A stretch of 64,000 nucleotides of DNA. It comes from JAVBKX01 sp031553835. Lineage in GTDB: Bacteria > Bacteroidota > Bacteroidia > Bacteroidales > Azobacteroidaceae. Positions within the stretch are counted from its first letter, which is position 1, and each line of letters opens with the position of its first letter. Position numbers and translations under genes: made by a program. The stretch is taken from the NCBI GenBank assembly GCA_031553835.1, contig JAVBKX010000010.1:94693-158692 (forward strand), given 5' to 3'. The notes below the pieces were generated by a model. That model saw only the letters and a list, made by a program, of their open reading frames with translations. It was not told the origin of the DNA and did no database searches. This document shows positions 17,924 to 27,634 of this stretch, one piece after another.

Positions 17924-19570
17924 ATGGAAATGTTTTGTTATCAATGCCAGGAAGCAGCTCAGGGTAAAGGTTGTACAATCAAAGGAGTGTGCGGAAAAGA
18001 ACCACAAACCTCCGCCCTGATGGATTTATTATTGTATGCAGTGCACGGAGAAGCTATTGTAAACAGTGCTTTACGAAAAAAAGGCGTTGCTGACATCAAA
18101 GCAAGCCGTCAAATCTTAGACGCACTTTTTTGTACCATTACAAACGCTAATTTTGACAATCAGGCAATCGAAGAACGCATTGAAAAAGCATTTTCCATTA
18201 AAAACGAATTGATTGAAACAGCAAAAAAACGGGGTATTGCACTACCCGAACAAGATGAAGTCACCTTTTTTGCCTTACCTTCCGAATATGAAAAAGTAAA
18301 CGCTACCATTGGCATATTGACTGAAACCAATGAAGACATCCGGTCCCTGAAACAATTGATCATTTATGGTATCAAAGGCGCTGCAGCTTACGCCGAACAT
18401 GCATTGAATCTCGGATATGAAGACTCCGATATTTATGCCATGATTGAAAATGCACTGGCAGAAGTCAGCCGGAAAGATATTACCATTAATGCACTCGTTT
18501 CACTTACCATGAGCGTCGGAGAATGTGGAGTGAAAGCCATGGCGTTGCTTGACAAAGCCAACACGTCCTCCTTTGGAAATCCCGAAATCACCAAAGTAAA
18601 TATTGGAGTAGGTAAAAACCCGGGAATTCTCATCAGCGGACATGATTTGAAGGACATGGAAGAATTGCTCGAACAAACTGCAGGAACCGGAGTCGATGTA
18701 TATACGCACAGCGAAATGTTGCCGGCAAATTATTATCCGGCATTCAAAAAATATTCGCATTTTATCGGCAATTACGGTAATGCCTGGTGGAAACAACGTG
18801 AAGAATTTGAAAGCTTCAATGGCGTTATTCTCTTCACTACCAATTGTATTGTTCCGCCATTAAAATCGGCTACTTATGCCGGCCGGATTTATACCACCGG
18901 TTCGGCCGGACTTCCCGGAGCCAAACATATTCCCAGTCGCCGGGACGGAAAACCTAAAGATTTTTCTGCATTGATCGAACATGCAAAAAAATGCCTGCCT
19001 CCGACAGAAATCGAAAAAGGAGAAATTATCGGCGGATTTGCACATAATCAGGTACTGACTTTGGCTGATAAGGTAGTAGATGCTGTAAAATCAGGCGCCA
19101 TCAAAAAATTCGTTGTCATGGCCGGTTGTGATGGCCGCATGAAATCACGTGAATATTATACTGATTTTACTTCGGCATTACCCAAAGATAATATTATCCT
19201 GACTGCCGGCTGCGCCAAATACAGGTATAACAAACTTCCATTAGGAGATATTGGCGGCATTCCACGTGTATTGGATGCAGGACAATGTAATGACAGTTAT
19301 TCGCTTGTGGTTATAGCTTTGGCGCTCAAAGAGGCTTTCGGACTGGAAAATGTAAATGATCTTCCGATCGTTTACAATATTGCATGGTACGAACAAAAAG
19401 CAGTCATTGTATTGCTGGCGTTACTGAGTCTCGGGGTCAAAAACATACATCTCGGACCAACTTTGCCGGCATTTCTTTCTCCTAATGTAACCAATGTATT
19501 AGTAGAAAATTTTGGGATCGGCAGTATAAGTTCTGTAAACGAAGATATGAAAACCTGGGGATGTAATTAA
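17924..19570 (+). CDS. hcp: hydroxylamine reductase / hybrid-cluster protein
   Basis: 548 residues from ATG 17924 (MEMFCYQCQEAAQGKGC), the normal length and beginning of the family; the in-frame extension upstream overlaps the promoter. The N-terminal cluster motif is C5-x2-C8-x8-C17-x5-C23, the spacing of Hcp from strict anaerobes that binds a cubane cluster. Ligands of the hybrid [4Fe-2O-2S] centre are recognisable: His in SGHDLKD, Glu in HSEMLP, Cys in TTNCIVPP, MAGCDG, TAGCAKY and AGQCNDSY, and Glu/Lys in WYEQKAV. Hcp reduces hydroxylamine in vitro and is regarded as a nitric oxide reductase/S-nitrosylase in vivo; it is cytoplasmic. A ferredoxin-like gene follows after 11 bases, and a Crp/Fnr gene diverges upstream. 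Confidence 0.97.
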   Translation: MEMFCYQCQEAAQGKGCTIKGVCGKEPQTSALMDLLLYAVHGEAIVNSALRKKGVADIKASRQILDALFCTITNANFDNQAIEERIEKAFSIKNELIETAKKRGIALPEQDEVTFFALPSEYEKVNATIGILTETNEDIRSLKQLIIYGIKGAAAYAEHALNLGYEDSDIYAMIENALAEVSRKDITINALVSLTMSVGECGVKAMALLDKANTSSFGNPEITKVNIGVGKNPGILISGHDLKDMEELLEQTAGTGVDVYTHSEMLPANYYPAFKKYSHFIGNYGNAWWKQREEFESFNGVILFTTNCIVPPLKSATYAGRIYTTGSAGLPGAKHIPSRRDGKPKDFSALIEHAKKCLPPTEIEKGEIIGGFAHNQVLTLADKVVDAVKSGAIKKFVVMAGCDGRMKSREYYTDFTSALPKDNIILTAGCAKYRYNKLPLGDIGGIPRVLDAGQCNDSYSLVVIALALKEAFGLENVNDLPIVYNIAWYEQKAVIVLLALLSLGVKNIHLGPTLPAFLSPNVTNVLVENFGIGSISSVNEDMKTWGCN

Positions 19571-19581
19571 ATGAATTAGCT

Positions 19582-20439
19582 ATGAAACGAAAAATCATAA
19601 AAATTGATGAAGCGCTTTGCAACGGTTGCGGATCGTGCGTCTCCGGATGCCACGAAGGCGCACTGCAATTAATTAACAACAAAGCCGTTATGGTCAGTGA
19701 ACTATATTGCGACGGACTGGGGGCATGCATCGGAGAATGCCCCGTCGGCGCCATTACTTTAGAAGAGCGAGAGGCGGAACCTTATAATGAAGAGGCTGTT
19801 ATGGAGCGTTTGTCAACCAAAGGAGAATCCGTCATTCTCGCTCATTTAAATCATCTGAAAGAACATGGCGAAACAGAGCTTTTGCAACAAGGTCTGCACT
19901 ATTTGAAGCAACACAACATGAATGTAAATTTTCAGGGCAAAGAAAAAGAAAAGCCAATGGCTTGCGGCTGCCCCGGTTCTATGATGAGAGAAATCAGACC
20001 TTCAACAGATCAACGAGATATGACGCTTTCGGAAATGACGCCGCAACCTGTTCCAACTTCCGAATTACGACAATTCCCGGTGCAATTACATTTATTAAAT
20101 CCGCAGGCCGGTTTTTTGCAAGGAGCTAATTTGTTGTTGGCTGCCGATTGTACCGCTTTTGCCAGTGGAGAGTTTCACCAACGTTTTCTAAAAAATAAAA
20201 TGTTGGCCATTGCCTGTCCTAAGCTCGACAGCAACATACCATCTTATATGGACAAACTGACAGCGATGATCGACATCGCACAAATCGACACATTAACCGT
20301 CTTGATTATGGAAGTTCCTTGTTGCAGCGGATTGGTACGGATTGCCGAAATGTCTCGACAACAAGCAGAGCGAAACATTCCCATTAAAGTAATTGTATTA
20401 TCGGTAAAAGGTGACGTATTGAGTGAAAAATGGATTTAA
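19582..20439 (+). CDS. 4Fe-4S ferredoxin-like protein, probable Hcp electron partner
   Basis: 285 residues, cytoplasmic. The first cluster motif is complete (C13-x2-C16-x2-C19-x3-C23). The second, LYCDGLGACIGECPVG, has Leu46 where the second Cys of a normal motif would be, leaving Cys43, Cys49 and Cys53. A downstream segment carries further Cys pairs, ACGCPGS (about 131) and VPCCSGL (about 252), which could supply a ligand or bind another cofactor. Similar genes sit next to hcp in other Bacteroidota and other anaerobes, where they are presumed to pass electrons to Hcp. It lies 11 bases after hcp, so is surely co-transcribed, and is followed by a terminator. Confidence 0.85.
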   Translation: MKRKIIKIDEALCNGCGSCVSGCHEGALQLINNKAVMVSELYCDGLGACIGECPVGAITLEEREAEPYNEEAVMERLSTKGESVILAHLNHLKEHGETELLQQGLHYLKQHNMNVNFQGKEKEKPMACGCPGSMMREIRPSTDQRDMTLSEMTPQPVPTSELRQFPVQLHLLNPQAGFLQGANLLLAADCTAFASGEFHQRFLKNKMLAIACPKLDSNIPSYMDKLTAMIDIAQIDTLTVLIMEVPCCSGLVRIAEMSRQQAERNIPIKVIVLSVKGDVLSEKWI

Positions 20440-20465
20440 AATCCGTACTTTTCCCTCTTTTTTAT

Positions 20466-20484
20466 ACAAATCTGCTATTTATTG
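20466..20484 (+). promoter_or_regulatory. possible weak copy of the HTCS-linked element upstream of the GH92 operon
   Basis: The core TGCTATTT and flanking ACA and TTG match the element found before the second HTCS gene and before GH29, in the same orientation to the downstream gene. Only about 15 of 19 positions agree, so chance is possible. Confidence 0.25.
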
Positions 20485-20514
20485 ATACATTCCTGCGCAA
20501 CTGCATCAATTAAG

Positions 20515-20556
20515 ATGCCTATTTTTGTAGTCCCATACAAAAATGGGCATTTTTAT
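20515..20556 (+). terminator. rho-independent terminator of the hcp operon
   Basis: Arms 20515-20529 and 20536-20550 pair over 15 bases with a single G-U, around a six-base loop, and are followed by TTTTATTTT. The hairpin lies 75 bases after the ferredoxin-like gene and before the GH92 gene. TTATTTTG at 20553-20560 may double as a -7 element for GH92. Confidence 0.78.
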
Positions 20557-20585
20557 TTTGCATAACTTTTAATTTCATAATATAC

Positions 20586-22829
20586 ATGAAAACGACTCGT
20601 AAATTATTTTTACTTTCCATTTTAATTTATACTCCCTTTATCGTTTTTTCTCAATCCACAAAAACAAAATGTACCGACTATGTGAATCCTTTTATTGGTA
20701 CGGGAGCGGTAGAATCGAGCCTGTTGGGAGGAACATACCCCGGAGCCACGGTACCTTTTGGAATGATACAATTAAGTCCCGACACTCGCGAAAATCCCGA
20801 TTGGGCGCAAGCATGCGGTTACGACTACAACGATAAAACCATTTTCGGATTCAGTCATACGCACTTAAGCGGCACCGGTCTTGCCGATTTGTTAGATATT
20901 CTGCTGATGCCCGTAACAGGGGAAATGCAACAAATTGCGTCGAAGAGCATCCATCCCTCTCCTTTTTCCCATAATAATGAAAAAGCGTGGCCGGGATATT
21001 ATCAGGTAAAATTAGACAACGGCAATATTGTGGCAGAACTGACCACAACAACTCATGCCGGATTTCACCGTTATACTTTTCCAAAAGGAAACGACAACCT
21101 GCTGTTTTTCGACATCAACCATTCACGTGAGAAAAACAGTTGGGGAACCAAAATTATTAATTCCAATTTAAAAATAATTGATCCTTATACCATCGAAGGA
21201 TACCGCATCATTACCGGCTGGGCAAGGCTTCGAAAAGTATATTTTCATGCCAAATTTTCCAAACCGATTATCGAGTACATTGTCTCGGACGAAGGCCGTT
21301 TATGGCCGAATACCAAAGAAGTAAACAGCACTAATATCACCGCCACTTTAAAATTCCAGGATGATGGCGCTCCCCTTCTTGTCAAAATAGGCCTATCGGC
21401 CGTTAATAAAATCAATGCCCGGATAAATCTTGCAACAGAAATTTCCGATTGGGATTTTGACCGTACCGTAGCCAACGCCGGTGAGATATGGGAAAAAGAA
21501 TTAAGTAAAGTAAAAATAGAAGCTTCCGAAATACAAAAAGAAATTTTCTATACAGCGCTTTATCATGCTTTTATTCAACCGAATGTCATCTCAGACCTGA
21601 ATGGTGATTACTTAGCCATGGATTACACCGAAAAAAACACCGGATCCAACCATGCCGTACACTATACAACTTTCTCTTTATGGGATACATACCGAGCCGC
21701 ACATCCTTTATACAGCATTCTTCAGCCCAAACGTTCCGTCGATTTTGTCAACAGCCTGATCCGTCAATACGAATCATTCGGGTTTCTACCCATCTGGCAA
21801 TTGTGGGGACAGGAAAATTATTGTATGATTGGTAATCACGCCATTCCGGTCATTGTTGATGCCATACTGAAAAACCTGCCCGGTATCCATGCCGAAAAAG
21901 CATACGAAGCCATCAAAGCCTCCTCCACCATTTCTCACATCAATTCTCCATTTGAAGTTTGGGAAAAATATGGATATATGCCCGAAAACATCCAAACACA
22001 ATCGGTTTCCATTACATTAGAAATGGCTTTCGATGACTGGTGCGTTGCTCAATTGGCAAAAAAATTAGGAAAAGAAGACGATTACAAACACTTCATGGCC
22101 CGCTCTCAATATTATCGAAACCTGCACAATGACAAAACAAAATTTTTCCAGTCAAAAGATGACAAAGGAAACTGGATCCAACCCTTTGATCCCTTCAAAT
22201 ACGGCGCCAATGGAGGCCAACCATTTACCGAAGGAAATGCCTGGCAATATTATTGGTATGTGCCACAAGATATCCCCGACCTGATCCGGTTGACCGGAGG
22301 AGAGAAAGCATTTTGCGAAAAATTAGACCAATTCTTCACCATAAAACATCACGGCGAAGGGGAAGTCAACAGTAATGCATCCGGTTTTATCGGACAATAT
22401 GCCCATGGCAACGAACCCAGTCACCATGTTGCCTACTTGTACAATTATGCCGGACAACCCTGGAAAACCCAGCAATATGTCGCTAAAATCATGAACGAAC
22501 TATACGATAATACTTCTGCCGGATATGCGGGCAACGACGATTGTGGGGAAATGTCGAGCTGGTATGTCTTCAGTGCATTGGGATTTTATCCGGTCAATCC
22601 CGCCAATGGCCTTTATGACATCGGAAGCCCTTTGGTACAGCGTGCAGTTATCCAACTACCCGAAGGAAAAACGTTCACGATCATTGCTCCTAAAAAATCG
22701 AATAACGATATTTACATTCAATCGATAAAACTGAACGGAAAGCCTTATAAAGCTAAAACGATCACTCACAACGACATTATAAATGGTGGAACATTAGAGT
22801 TTGTAATGGGAAATAAACCAACAAAATAA
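20586..22829 (+). CDS. glycoside hydrolase family 92 alpha-mannosidase
   Basis: 747 residues with a Sec signal peptide ending in VFSQ. GH92 enzymes are calcium-dependent inverting exo-alpha-mannosidases with an N-terminal beta-sandwich and an (alpha/alpha)6 barrel. Diagnostic segments are YVNPFIGTG at the mature start, GGTYPGATVPFGMIQLSPDT, the acid-bearing HGNEPSHHVAYLYNYAG, and GNDDCGEMSSWYVFSALGFYPV. All key motifs are intact, so activity is expected, on alpha-1,2 or alpha-1,3 mannose of N-glycans or mannans; linkage cannot be read safely. It is the first of four closely spaced plus-strand glycosidase genes (next gene 12 bases on). It is soluble in the periplasm, having no lipobox. Confidence 0.95.
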   Translation: MKTTRKLFLLSILIYTPFIVFSQSTKTKCTDYVNPFIGTGAVESSLLGGTYPGATVPFGMIQLSPDTRENPDWAQACGYDYNDKTIFGFSHTHLSGTGLADLLDILLMPVTGEMQQIASKSIHPSPFSHNNEKAWPGYYQVKLDNGNIVAELTTTTHAGFHRYTFPKGNDNLLFFDINHSREKNSWGTKIINSNLKIIDPYTIEGYRIITGWARLRKVYFHAKFSKPIIEYIVSDEGRLWPNTKEVNSTNITATLKFQDDGAPLLVKIGLSAVNKINARINLATEISDWDFDRTVANAGEIWEKELSKVKIEASEIQKEIFYTALYHAFIQPNVISDLNGDYLAMDYTEKNTGSNHAVHYTTFSLWDTYRAAHPLYSILQPKRSVDFVNSLIRQYESFGFLPIWQLWGQENYCMIGNHAIPVIVDAILKNLPGIHAEKAYEAIKASSTISHINSPFEVWEKYGYMPENIQTQSVSITLEMAFDDWCVAQLAKKLGKEDDYKHFMARSQYYRNLHNDKTKFFQSKDDKGNWIQPFDPFKYGANGGQPFTEGNAWQYYWYVPQDIPDLIRLTGGEKAFCEKLDQFFTIKHHGEGEVNSNASGFIGQYAHGNEPSHHVAYLYNYAGQPWKTQQYVAKIMNELYDNTSAGYAGNDDCGEMSSWYVFSALGFYPVNPANGLYDIGSPLVQRAVIQLPEGKTFTIIAPKKSNNDIYIQSIKLNGKPYKAKTITHNDIINGGTLEFVMGNKPTK

Positions 22830-22841
22830 CATCATTTACGA

Positions 22842-25304
22842 ATGAAAAAAATTGTATTGATCTACATTACCACTTGTCTTTGTTTGAATACCATCGCAAT
22901 TAACAAAGCCAACCAACATCCTGTTGAATACAATAAACCTGCCATTGATTTTTTTGAAGGAGCCGTATTAGGTAATGGAGCTTTGGGTGTCGTTGTCACT
23001 ACCCGTCCGGATGCAATCTGTTTTCATTTCGGGCACAACAATGTTTGGGATATCCGTATCGCAGAAGATAATCGTGAAAAAATAGGAACTTTTGCCGAAG
23101 TTTTTGAAAAGGCAAAAGCCTTACCCAAAGATTTACGTTCGATCCGGGATAATGAAGAATTCCGTAATTATTTAAACCTGACAGCAAGTAATTACAGTAA
23201 ACCATATCCTCGTCCGTTTCCTTGTGGTACAGTTATACTGGGTTTTGATCGCCGGAAAGTAGAATTGTTAGGACATAAAATAGATATCTCGAACGGAGTT
23301 TGTGAAGTTTACGTGTTGAATGAAGGTAAAAAAAATGTGTTGCAGGTTTTTGTAGATACTCAGGTTGATGCCTTGTGGTTTCGTTTATTGGATGAAAATC
23401 AACAACCACAATCATCTTGTTTCAATCGTTTCCGGATTATTCCCGACCCGGCCACTCCACAAGATATTCCTCGTTATCTGCCGATAGAAGAAAAAGCTTC
23501 TGGATTGATGGGATTTTATCAGGTATTGCCTTATCAGGAACCACACAAGTATGATAAGGAAAAAGGCCATCCTAAAGATAAGGCTTTTAAGTTGGAAGCA
23601 CAGTTGTCTATTCCCTTGACAGATGGCGTACATTATACTAATCAGGGATTGGAGGAACCTTTGCAACCACTTGAAAAATATATGGAAAAGAGTAATTTTT
23701 CATTTATAGGCATTGTTTCTTTATCCGAAGGATTAGCTTCCGACGTAAAGAAAAAATCACAGGCAGAAGTTCCTGATTTGGCTAAATATAAATCAGCATT
23801 ACAACAAACTGAAACTTCCTGGGCTGGTTATTGGAGTAAATCCGGAGTTGACTTGTCGGATCGGGAACTTGAAAAGATCTGGTATCACAATCTTTATTTT
23901 CTTAATTGTGCCGTAAAACAAGGAGTTACCTGTCCCGGGATATTTGCCAACTGGAGTTATGGGAATATCGGTACAGCATGGCATGGCGATTATCATTTGA
24001 ATTACAATACCCAGCAACCTTTTTGGGTCACATTTTCAAGCAATCATTTGGATAAAAACCTGCCGTATGTCGATTTAGTCGATCATTTGCTGCCAATCAG
24101 CCGGCAATGGGCGAAAGAATATTACAACATGCGGGGTGCATTTTTTCCTCATTCAGCCTATCCGGTCGATATGGCTTTACATCCCTATCCTGTACCTGAT
24201 TGGGGATGGGAAGTGTTTGAAACGCCTTGGACTGTACAAGGACTTTGGTGGCATTATATTTATTCAATGGATACCGATTTCCTTAAAAACAGGGCTTTTG
24301 AACCAATCAAAGATGCCGTTATGTTTCTGGTTGATTATATGAAACGACCTGATGCACACGGAAAACAATGGAATGATGATAAATATCATATTTTTCCTTC
24401 TGTTCCGCCCGAATTATACGGATTACAACCCGGCTTCAAATACAACTATGATACTCAGATTGATATTACAATGGCTAAATTTATTTTCAAGGCTTATCTT
24501 GAAGCAGTGAAAACATTGAAATATGATAAAGCTGAAGCTCAATTAGTCAAAGATGTTAAAATCATATTACCATCTATGCCGGAATATTCAACAGCACAAT
24601 CAGATGAATACGGAGAAATATACACTTCTGTTCCCGGAGAAGGAGATAAGATCGTATATAATGTTCCTGCCAATCTCACACATGTCTTCCCCGGAGAAGA
24701 ATATGGAATAGATGCTCCGGCAGATATTTATAAAAAACTGGTAAATACGTTTAATTCTCATCAGAATGAAGGCGGAAACGATATTGTATTCTATCACTTA
24801 CAAGCCGCACGTCTGGGTATATTAGATCTGGAAAAATTCAAACGCTATGTACACTATGCTACGCTTCCCAATCAAACAGTAACTGATATGTTGTTACAAA
24901 CCGGAGGGCGCTACAATGATCAGACTCCGTTTGATTACATGGCCCCCATGGGAATCTGGGTTGAGAATTTTGCTTTACCAACAGTTATCAACGAATGTTT
25001 GATGCAAAGTTATAACGGAACAATCAACCTTTTTCCTAATTGGGATAAAACGAAAAATGCATCATTTCATACCTTGCGCGCAGTCGGCGCATTTTTGGTC
25101 AGTAGCGAATTATCCGGAGGAAAAATAAAATCCGTAGATATTTTGAGCGAACAGGGAGGCAATTGTAAAATAAGAAATCCCTGGCCGGATTCAAAAATAG
25201 AAATAATCCGGAATGGAAAAAAAGCAGAAGTCATTGAAGGAAATATATTGAATTTTAAGACCGGGAAAGGGGAGAAAATTCAACTTGAAACACATAATAT
25301 CTAA
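22842..25304 (+). CDS. divergent GH95-related (alpha/alpha)6-barrel glycoside hydrolase, activity unknown
   Basis: 820 residues with a signal peptide (MKKIVLIYITTCLCLNTIA). The order of motifs follows GH95. An N-terminal beta-domain starts with GAVLGNGALGVVV. A substrate-site motif DYHLNYNTQQPFW gives His385, Asn387 and Asn389. A PSVPPE segment (Glu524) sits where the GH95 general acid is found. The C-terminal part ends with LMQSYNGTINLFPNW, like the GH95 LLQSH.G.I.LLP. The usual DGNFG/DGNLG segment holding the catalytic Asp reads VENFALP here, with Glu708 in that place. This suggests a related but separate family, or altered specificity. It sits between GH92 and GH95 in an operon, so a role in trimming the same glycan is inferred. 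Alternatives are a GH65-like or carbohydrate-binding protein. Confidence 0.7.
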   Translation: MKKIVLIYITTCLCLNTIAINKANQHPVEYNKPAIDFFEGAVLGNGALGVVVTTRPDAICFHFGHNNVWDIRIAEDNREKIGTFAEVFEKAKALPKDLRSIRDNEEFRNYLNLTASNYSKPYPRPFPCGTVILGFDRRKVELLGHKIDISNGVCEVYVLNEGKKNVLQVFVDTQVDALWFRLLDENQQPQSSCFNRFRIIPDPATPQDIPRYLPIEEKASGLMGFYQVLPYQEPHKYDKEKGHPKDKAFKLEAQLSIPLTDGVHYTNQGLEEPLQPLEKYMEKSNFSFIGIVSLSEGLASDVKKKSQAEVPDLAKYKSALQQTETSWAGYWSKSGVDLSDRELEKIWYHNLYFLNCAVKQGVTCPGIFANWSYGNIGTAWHGDYHLNYNTQQPFWVTFSSNHLDKNLPYVDLVDHLLPISRQWAKEYYNMRGAFFPHSAYPVDMALHPYPVPDWGWEVFETPWTVQGLWWHYIYSMDTDFLKNRAFEPIKDAVMFLVDYMKRPDAHGKQWNDDKYHIFPSVPPELYGLQPGFKYNYDTQIDITMAKFIFKAYLEAVKTLKYDKAEAQLVKDVKIILPSMPEYSTAQSDEYGEIYTSVPGEGDKIVYNVPANLTHVFPGEEYGIDAPADIYKKLVNTFNSHQNEGGNDIVFYHLQAARLGILDLEKFKRYVHYATLPNQTVTDMLLQTGGRYNDQTPFDYMAPMGIWVENFALPTVINECLMQSYNGTINLFPNWDKTKNASFHTLRAVGAFLVSSELSGGKIKSVDILSEQGGNCKIRNPWPDSKIEIIRNGKKAEVIEGNILNFKTGKGEKIQLETHNI

Positions 25305-25354
25305 GACACAAAGACACATGCTTTTTTATTGAAGCAAATTATAAACATATTCTT

Positions 25355-27589
25355 ATGATAAAAAAAAATTTCTTACTAATGTTTGCATTTTTATGCATTC
25401 TGATGATTCAGGCACAACCTCCTAAATCATTGAAAAGCGACCTGTTGTTATGGTACAATCAACCGGCTGCCAACTGGATGACCCAAGCTCTTCCCATCGG
25501 GAATGGTCGTATCGGCGCCATGATTTTCGGAGGAATAGAAGAAGAACACATTCAGTTCAATGACAAGTCGCTTTGGAGTGGGAATACCACACAAAGGGGA
25601 TCTTTCCAAAATTTCGGCGACATATATCTTCAATTTAAAAATCAGCAGGATTATTCCGGTTATACCCGTTACCTCGATTTAGAAGAGGCGATTGCCGGAG
25701 TCAATTATCAATCCGGAGGAACACGTTATTCCAGGGAATATTTTGCTTCTCATCCCGATAATGTACTCGTTTTCCGCTTTACTGCCGATAAAAAAGGGAA
25801 AATTAGTTTTGACATTCAACTAAAAGGAGCGCACAATGAACCAACCATCGTTAAGGAAAATGAACTGTCTATTTCCGGAAAAATGACCTTGTTGTCTTAT
25901 TCCGCAAAAATGACAATATTGGCAGAAGGTGGACAGGTTTCTTCAGAAAATAATATTATTGCTGTGAACAATGCCAATGCAGTCACCGTTATTTTGGCGG
26001 CGCGAACAGATTATGATCCGGAAACTCCGGATTACCTGACCCGGCAAGATTGGCAAGCGTCCCTCCAATCCGATATTGACAAGGCGGTTTTCCAAGAATA
26101 TGCCACCCTGAGAAAAAAACATGTTCAGGATTATCAATCACTGTTCAAGCGGGTTTCTCTAAAAATAGGGGATGTAAAACCTTCAATTCCAACCGATGAA
26201 ATGTTGGCAAATTACGCCAAAGGCGAATATAATCCGGTCCTGGATGTACTTTTCTTCCAATACGGACGTTACCTCACTATTGCTACTTCGCGTGCAGGAT
26301 TCCATTTAACATCCAATTTGCAAGGACTTTGGAGCAATGTCAATAATCCACCCTGGGAAGCAGATATTCATTCCAATATCAATATCCAAATGAATTATTG
26401 GCCGACAGAAGTAGCCAATCTTCCCGAATGTCACCTGCCGTATATTCATTACATTTACAATGAAGCTATGATACAGCCGTCGTGGCGTGCTATGGCCAAA
26501 GAATTGGATTGCCGCGGCTGGGCAATGAAAACTCAAAACAATATTTTCGGATATTCCGATTGGAACTGGAATCGTCCGGCCAATGCCTGGTACTGCATGC
26601 ACATTTGGGACAAATATCTTTTCGAACCCAATGCCGAATACTTGAAAAACATAGCTTATCCGGTTATGAAATCAGCTTGTCAATTTTGGTTAGACCGGTT
26701 AATTGTCGGCGACGACGGGAAAATCATTGCACCCAATGAATGGTCGCCCGAACATGGTCCCTGGGAAGATGGACTTCCCTATGCCCAGCAAATTGTCTGG
26801 GATTTATTCGCCAATACCATCCGGGCCGGAAAAATACTGGGAACCGATCCACAATTTATAACCGTTTTGGAACAAAAATTTCAGAAACTGGACAATGGAT
26901 TGAAAATCGGAGATTGGGGACAGTTGCGAGAATGGAATCAGGTCAATGATGATCCCAACGACAAGCATCGCCATGTATCTCATTTAATGGCGCTATATCC
27001 AGGAAAAAACATTTCTCCGGTATTAAATCCGGCGTATGCCGAAGCTGCAAAAAAGACATTGAATGCCAGAGGCGACAGTGGAACCGGTTGGAGTCGCGTA
27101 TGGAAAATCGCGTTTTGGGCAAGACTTCTGGACGGCAATCACGCTCATGCTTTATTGCAAGGAGCATTGGAACTGAGCACCGACACAGGCATGGATTATT
27201 CGAGTAAAGGAGGTGTATATTCCAATCTGTTGGATGCTCATCCCCCTTTCCAGATCGACGGAAATCTCGGAGCAACAGCCTGTATTTCCGAAATGCTTTT
27301 GCAGAGTCATCTTGGAGAAATTCACCTGCTGCCTGCCCTGCCGGACATCTGGCAACAGGGCGAAGTAAAAGGCTTGCGGGCAAGAGGTGCATTTGAGGTG
27401 GATATACAATGGAAAAACGGCCAATTGTTTTCGGCAAACATTACATCCAAACAAGGGAATAATTGTCAGTTGAGAACAAATGTTCCGGTAAAAGTAACAG
27501 GTTTAAATATTGTGTCTGAGAAAGATGAAAAAGGATATTATATCACGACCTTTGCAACAGAAGCCGGAAAAATATACCAGGTAAAATAA
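25355..27589 (+). CDS. glycoside hydrolase family 95, probable alpha-L-fucosidase
   Basis: 744 residues with a signal peptide (to IQAQ). The mature protein begins LLWYNQPAANWMTQALPIGNGRIGAMIFGG, the GH95 signature. The catalytic set is complete: HSNIN (His339, Asn341, Asn343), general acid Glu466 in WSPEHG, and Asp635 in IDGNLG. The conserved His is the residue typical of fucosidases rather than alpha-L-galactosidases of this family. GH95 enzymes are inverting alpha-1,2-L-fucosidases acting on H antigen or xyloglucan-like side chains. It is the third gene of the GH92-led plus-strand operon, 50 bases after the GH95-related gene, and periplasmic by its signal. Confidence 0.93.
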   Translation: MIKKNFLLMFAFLCILMIQAQPPKSLKSDLLLWYNQPAANWMTQALPIGNGRIGAMIFGGIEEEHIQFNDKSLWSGNTTQRGSFQNFGDIYLQFKNQQDYSGYTRYLDLEEAIAGVNYQSGGTRYSREYFASHPDNVLVFRFTADKKGKISFDIQLKGAHNEPTIVKENELSISGKMTLLSYSAKMTILAEGGQVSSENNIIAVNNANAVTVILAARTDYDPETPDYLTRQDWQASLQSDIDKAVFQEYATLRKKHVQDYQSLFKRVSLKIGDVKPSIPTDEMLANYAKGEYNPVLDVLFFQYGRYLTIATSRAGFHLTSNLQGLWSNVNNPPWEADIHSNINIQMNYWPTEVANLPECHLPYIHYIYNEAMIQPSWRAMAKELDCRGWAMKTQNNIFGYSDWNWNRPANAWYCMHIWDKYLFEPNAEYLKNIAYPVMKSACQFWLDRLIVGDDGKIIAPNEWSPEHGPWEDGLPYAQQIVWDLFANTIRAGKILGTDPQFITVLEQKFQKLDNGLKIGDWGQLREWNQVNDDPNDKHRHVSHLMALYPGKNISPVLNPAYAEAAKKTLNARGDSGTGWSRVWKIAFWARLLDGNHAHALLQGALELSTDTGMDYSSKGGVYSNLLDAHPPFQIDGNLGATACISEMLLQSHLGEIHLLPALPDIWQQGEVKGLRARGAFEVDIQWKNGQLFSANITSKQGNNCQLRTNVPVKVTGLNIVSEKDEKGYYITTFATEAGKIYQVK

Positions 27590-27634
27590 ATAGAAAACAA
27601 ATTGATTGCGGATAATAAATTAAAATTCTTACTT

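Noticed and set aside
26943..27437. Long minus-strand reading frame (164 codons) inside the GH95 gene
   Set aside because: It lies fully antisense to a gene with intact catalytic motifs, has no signal or domain, and reads as out-of-frame shadow sequence.
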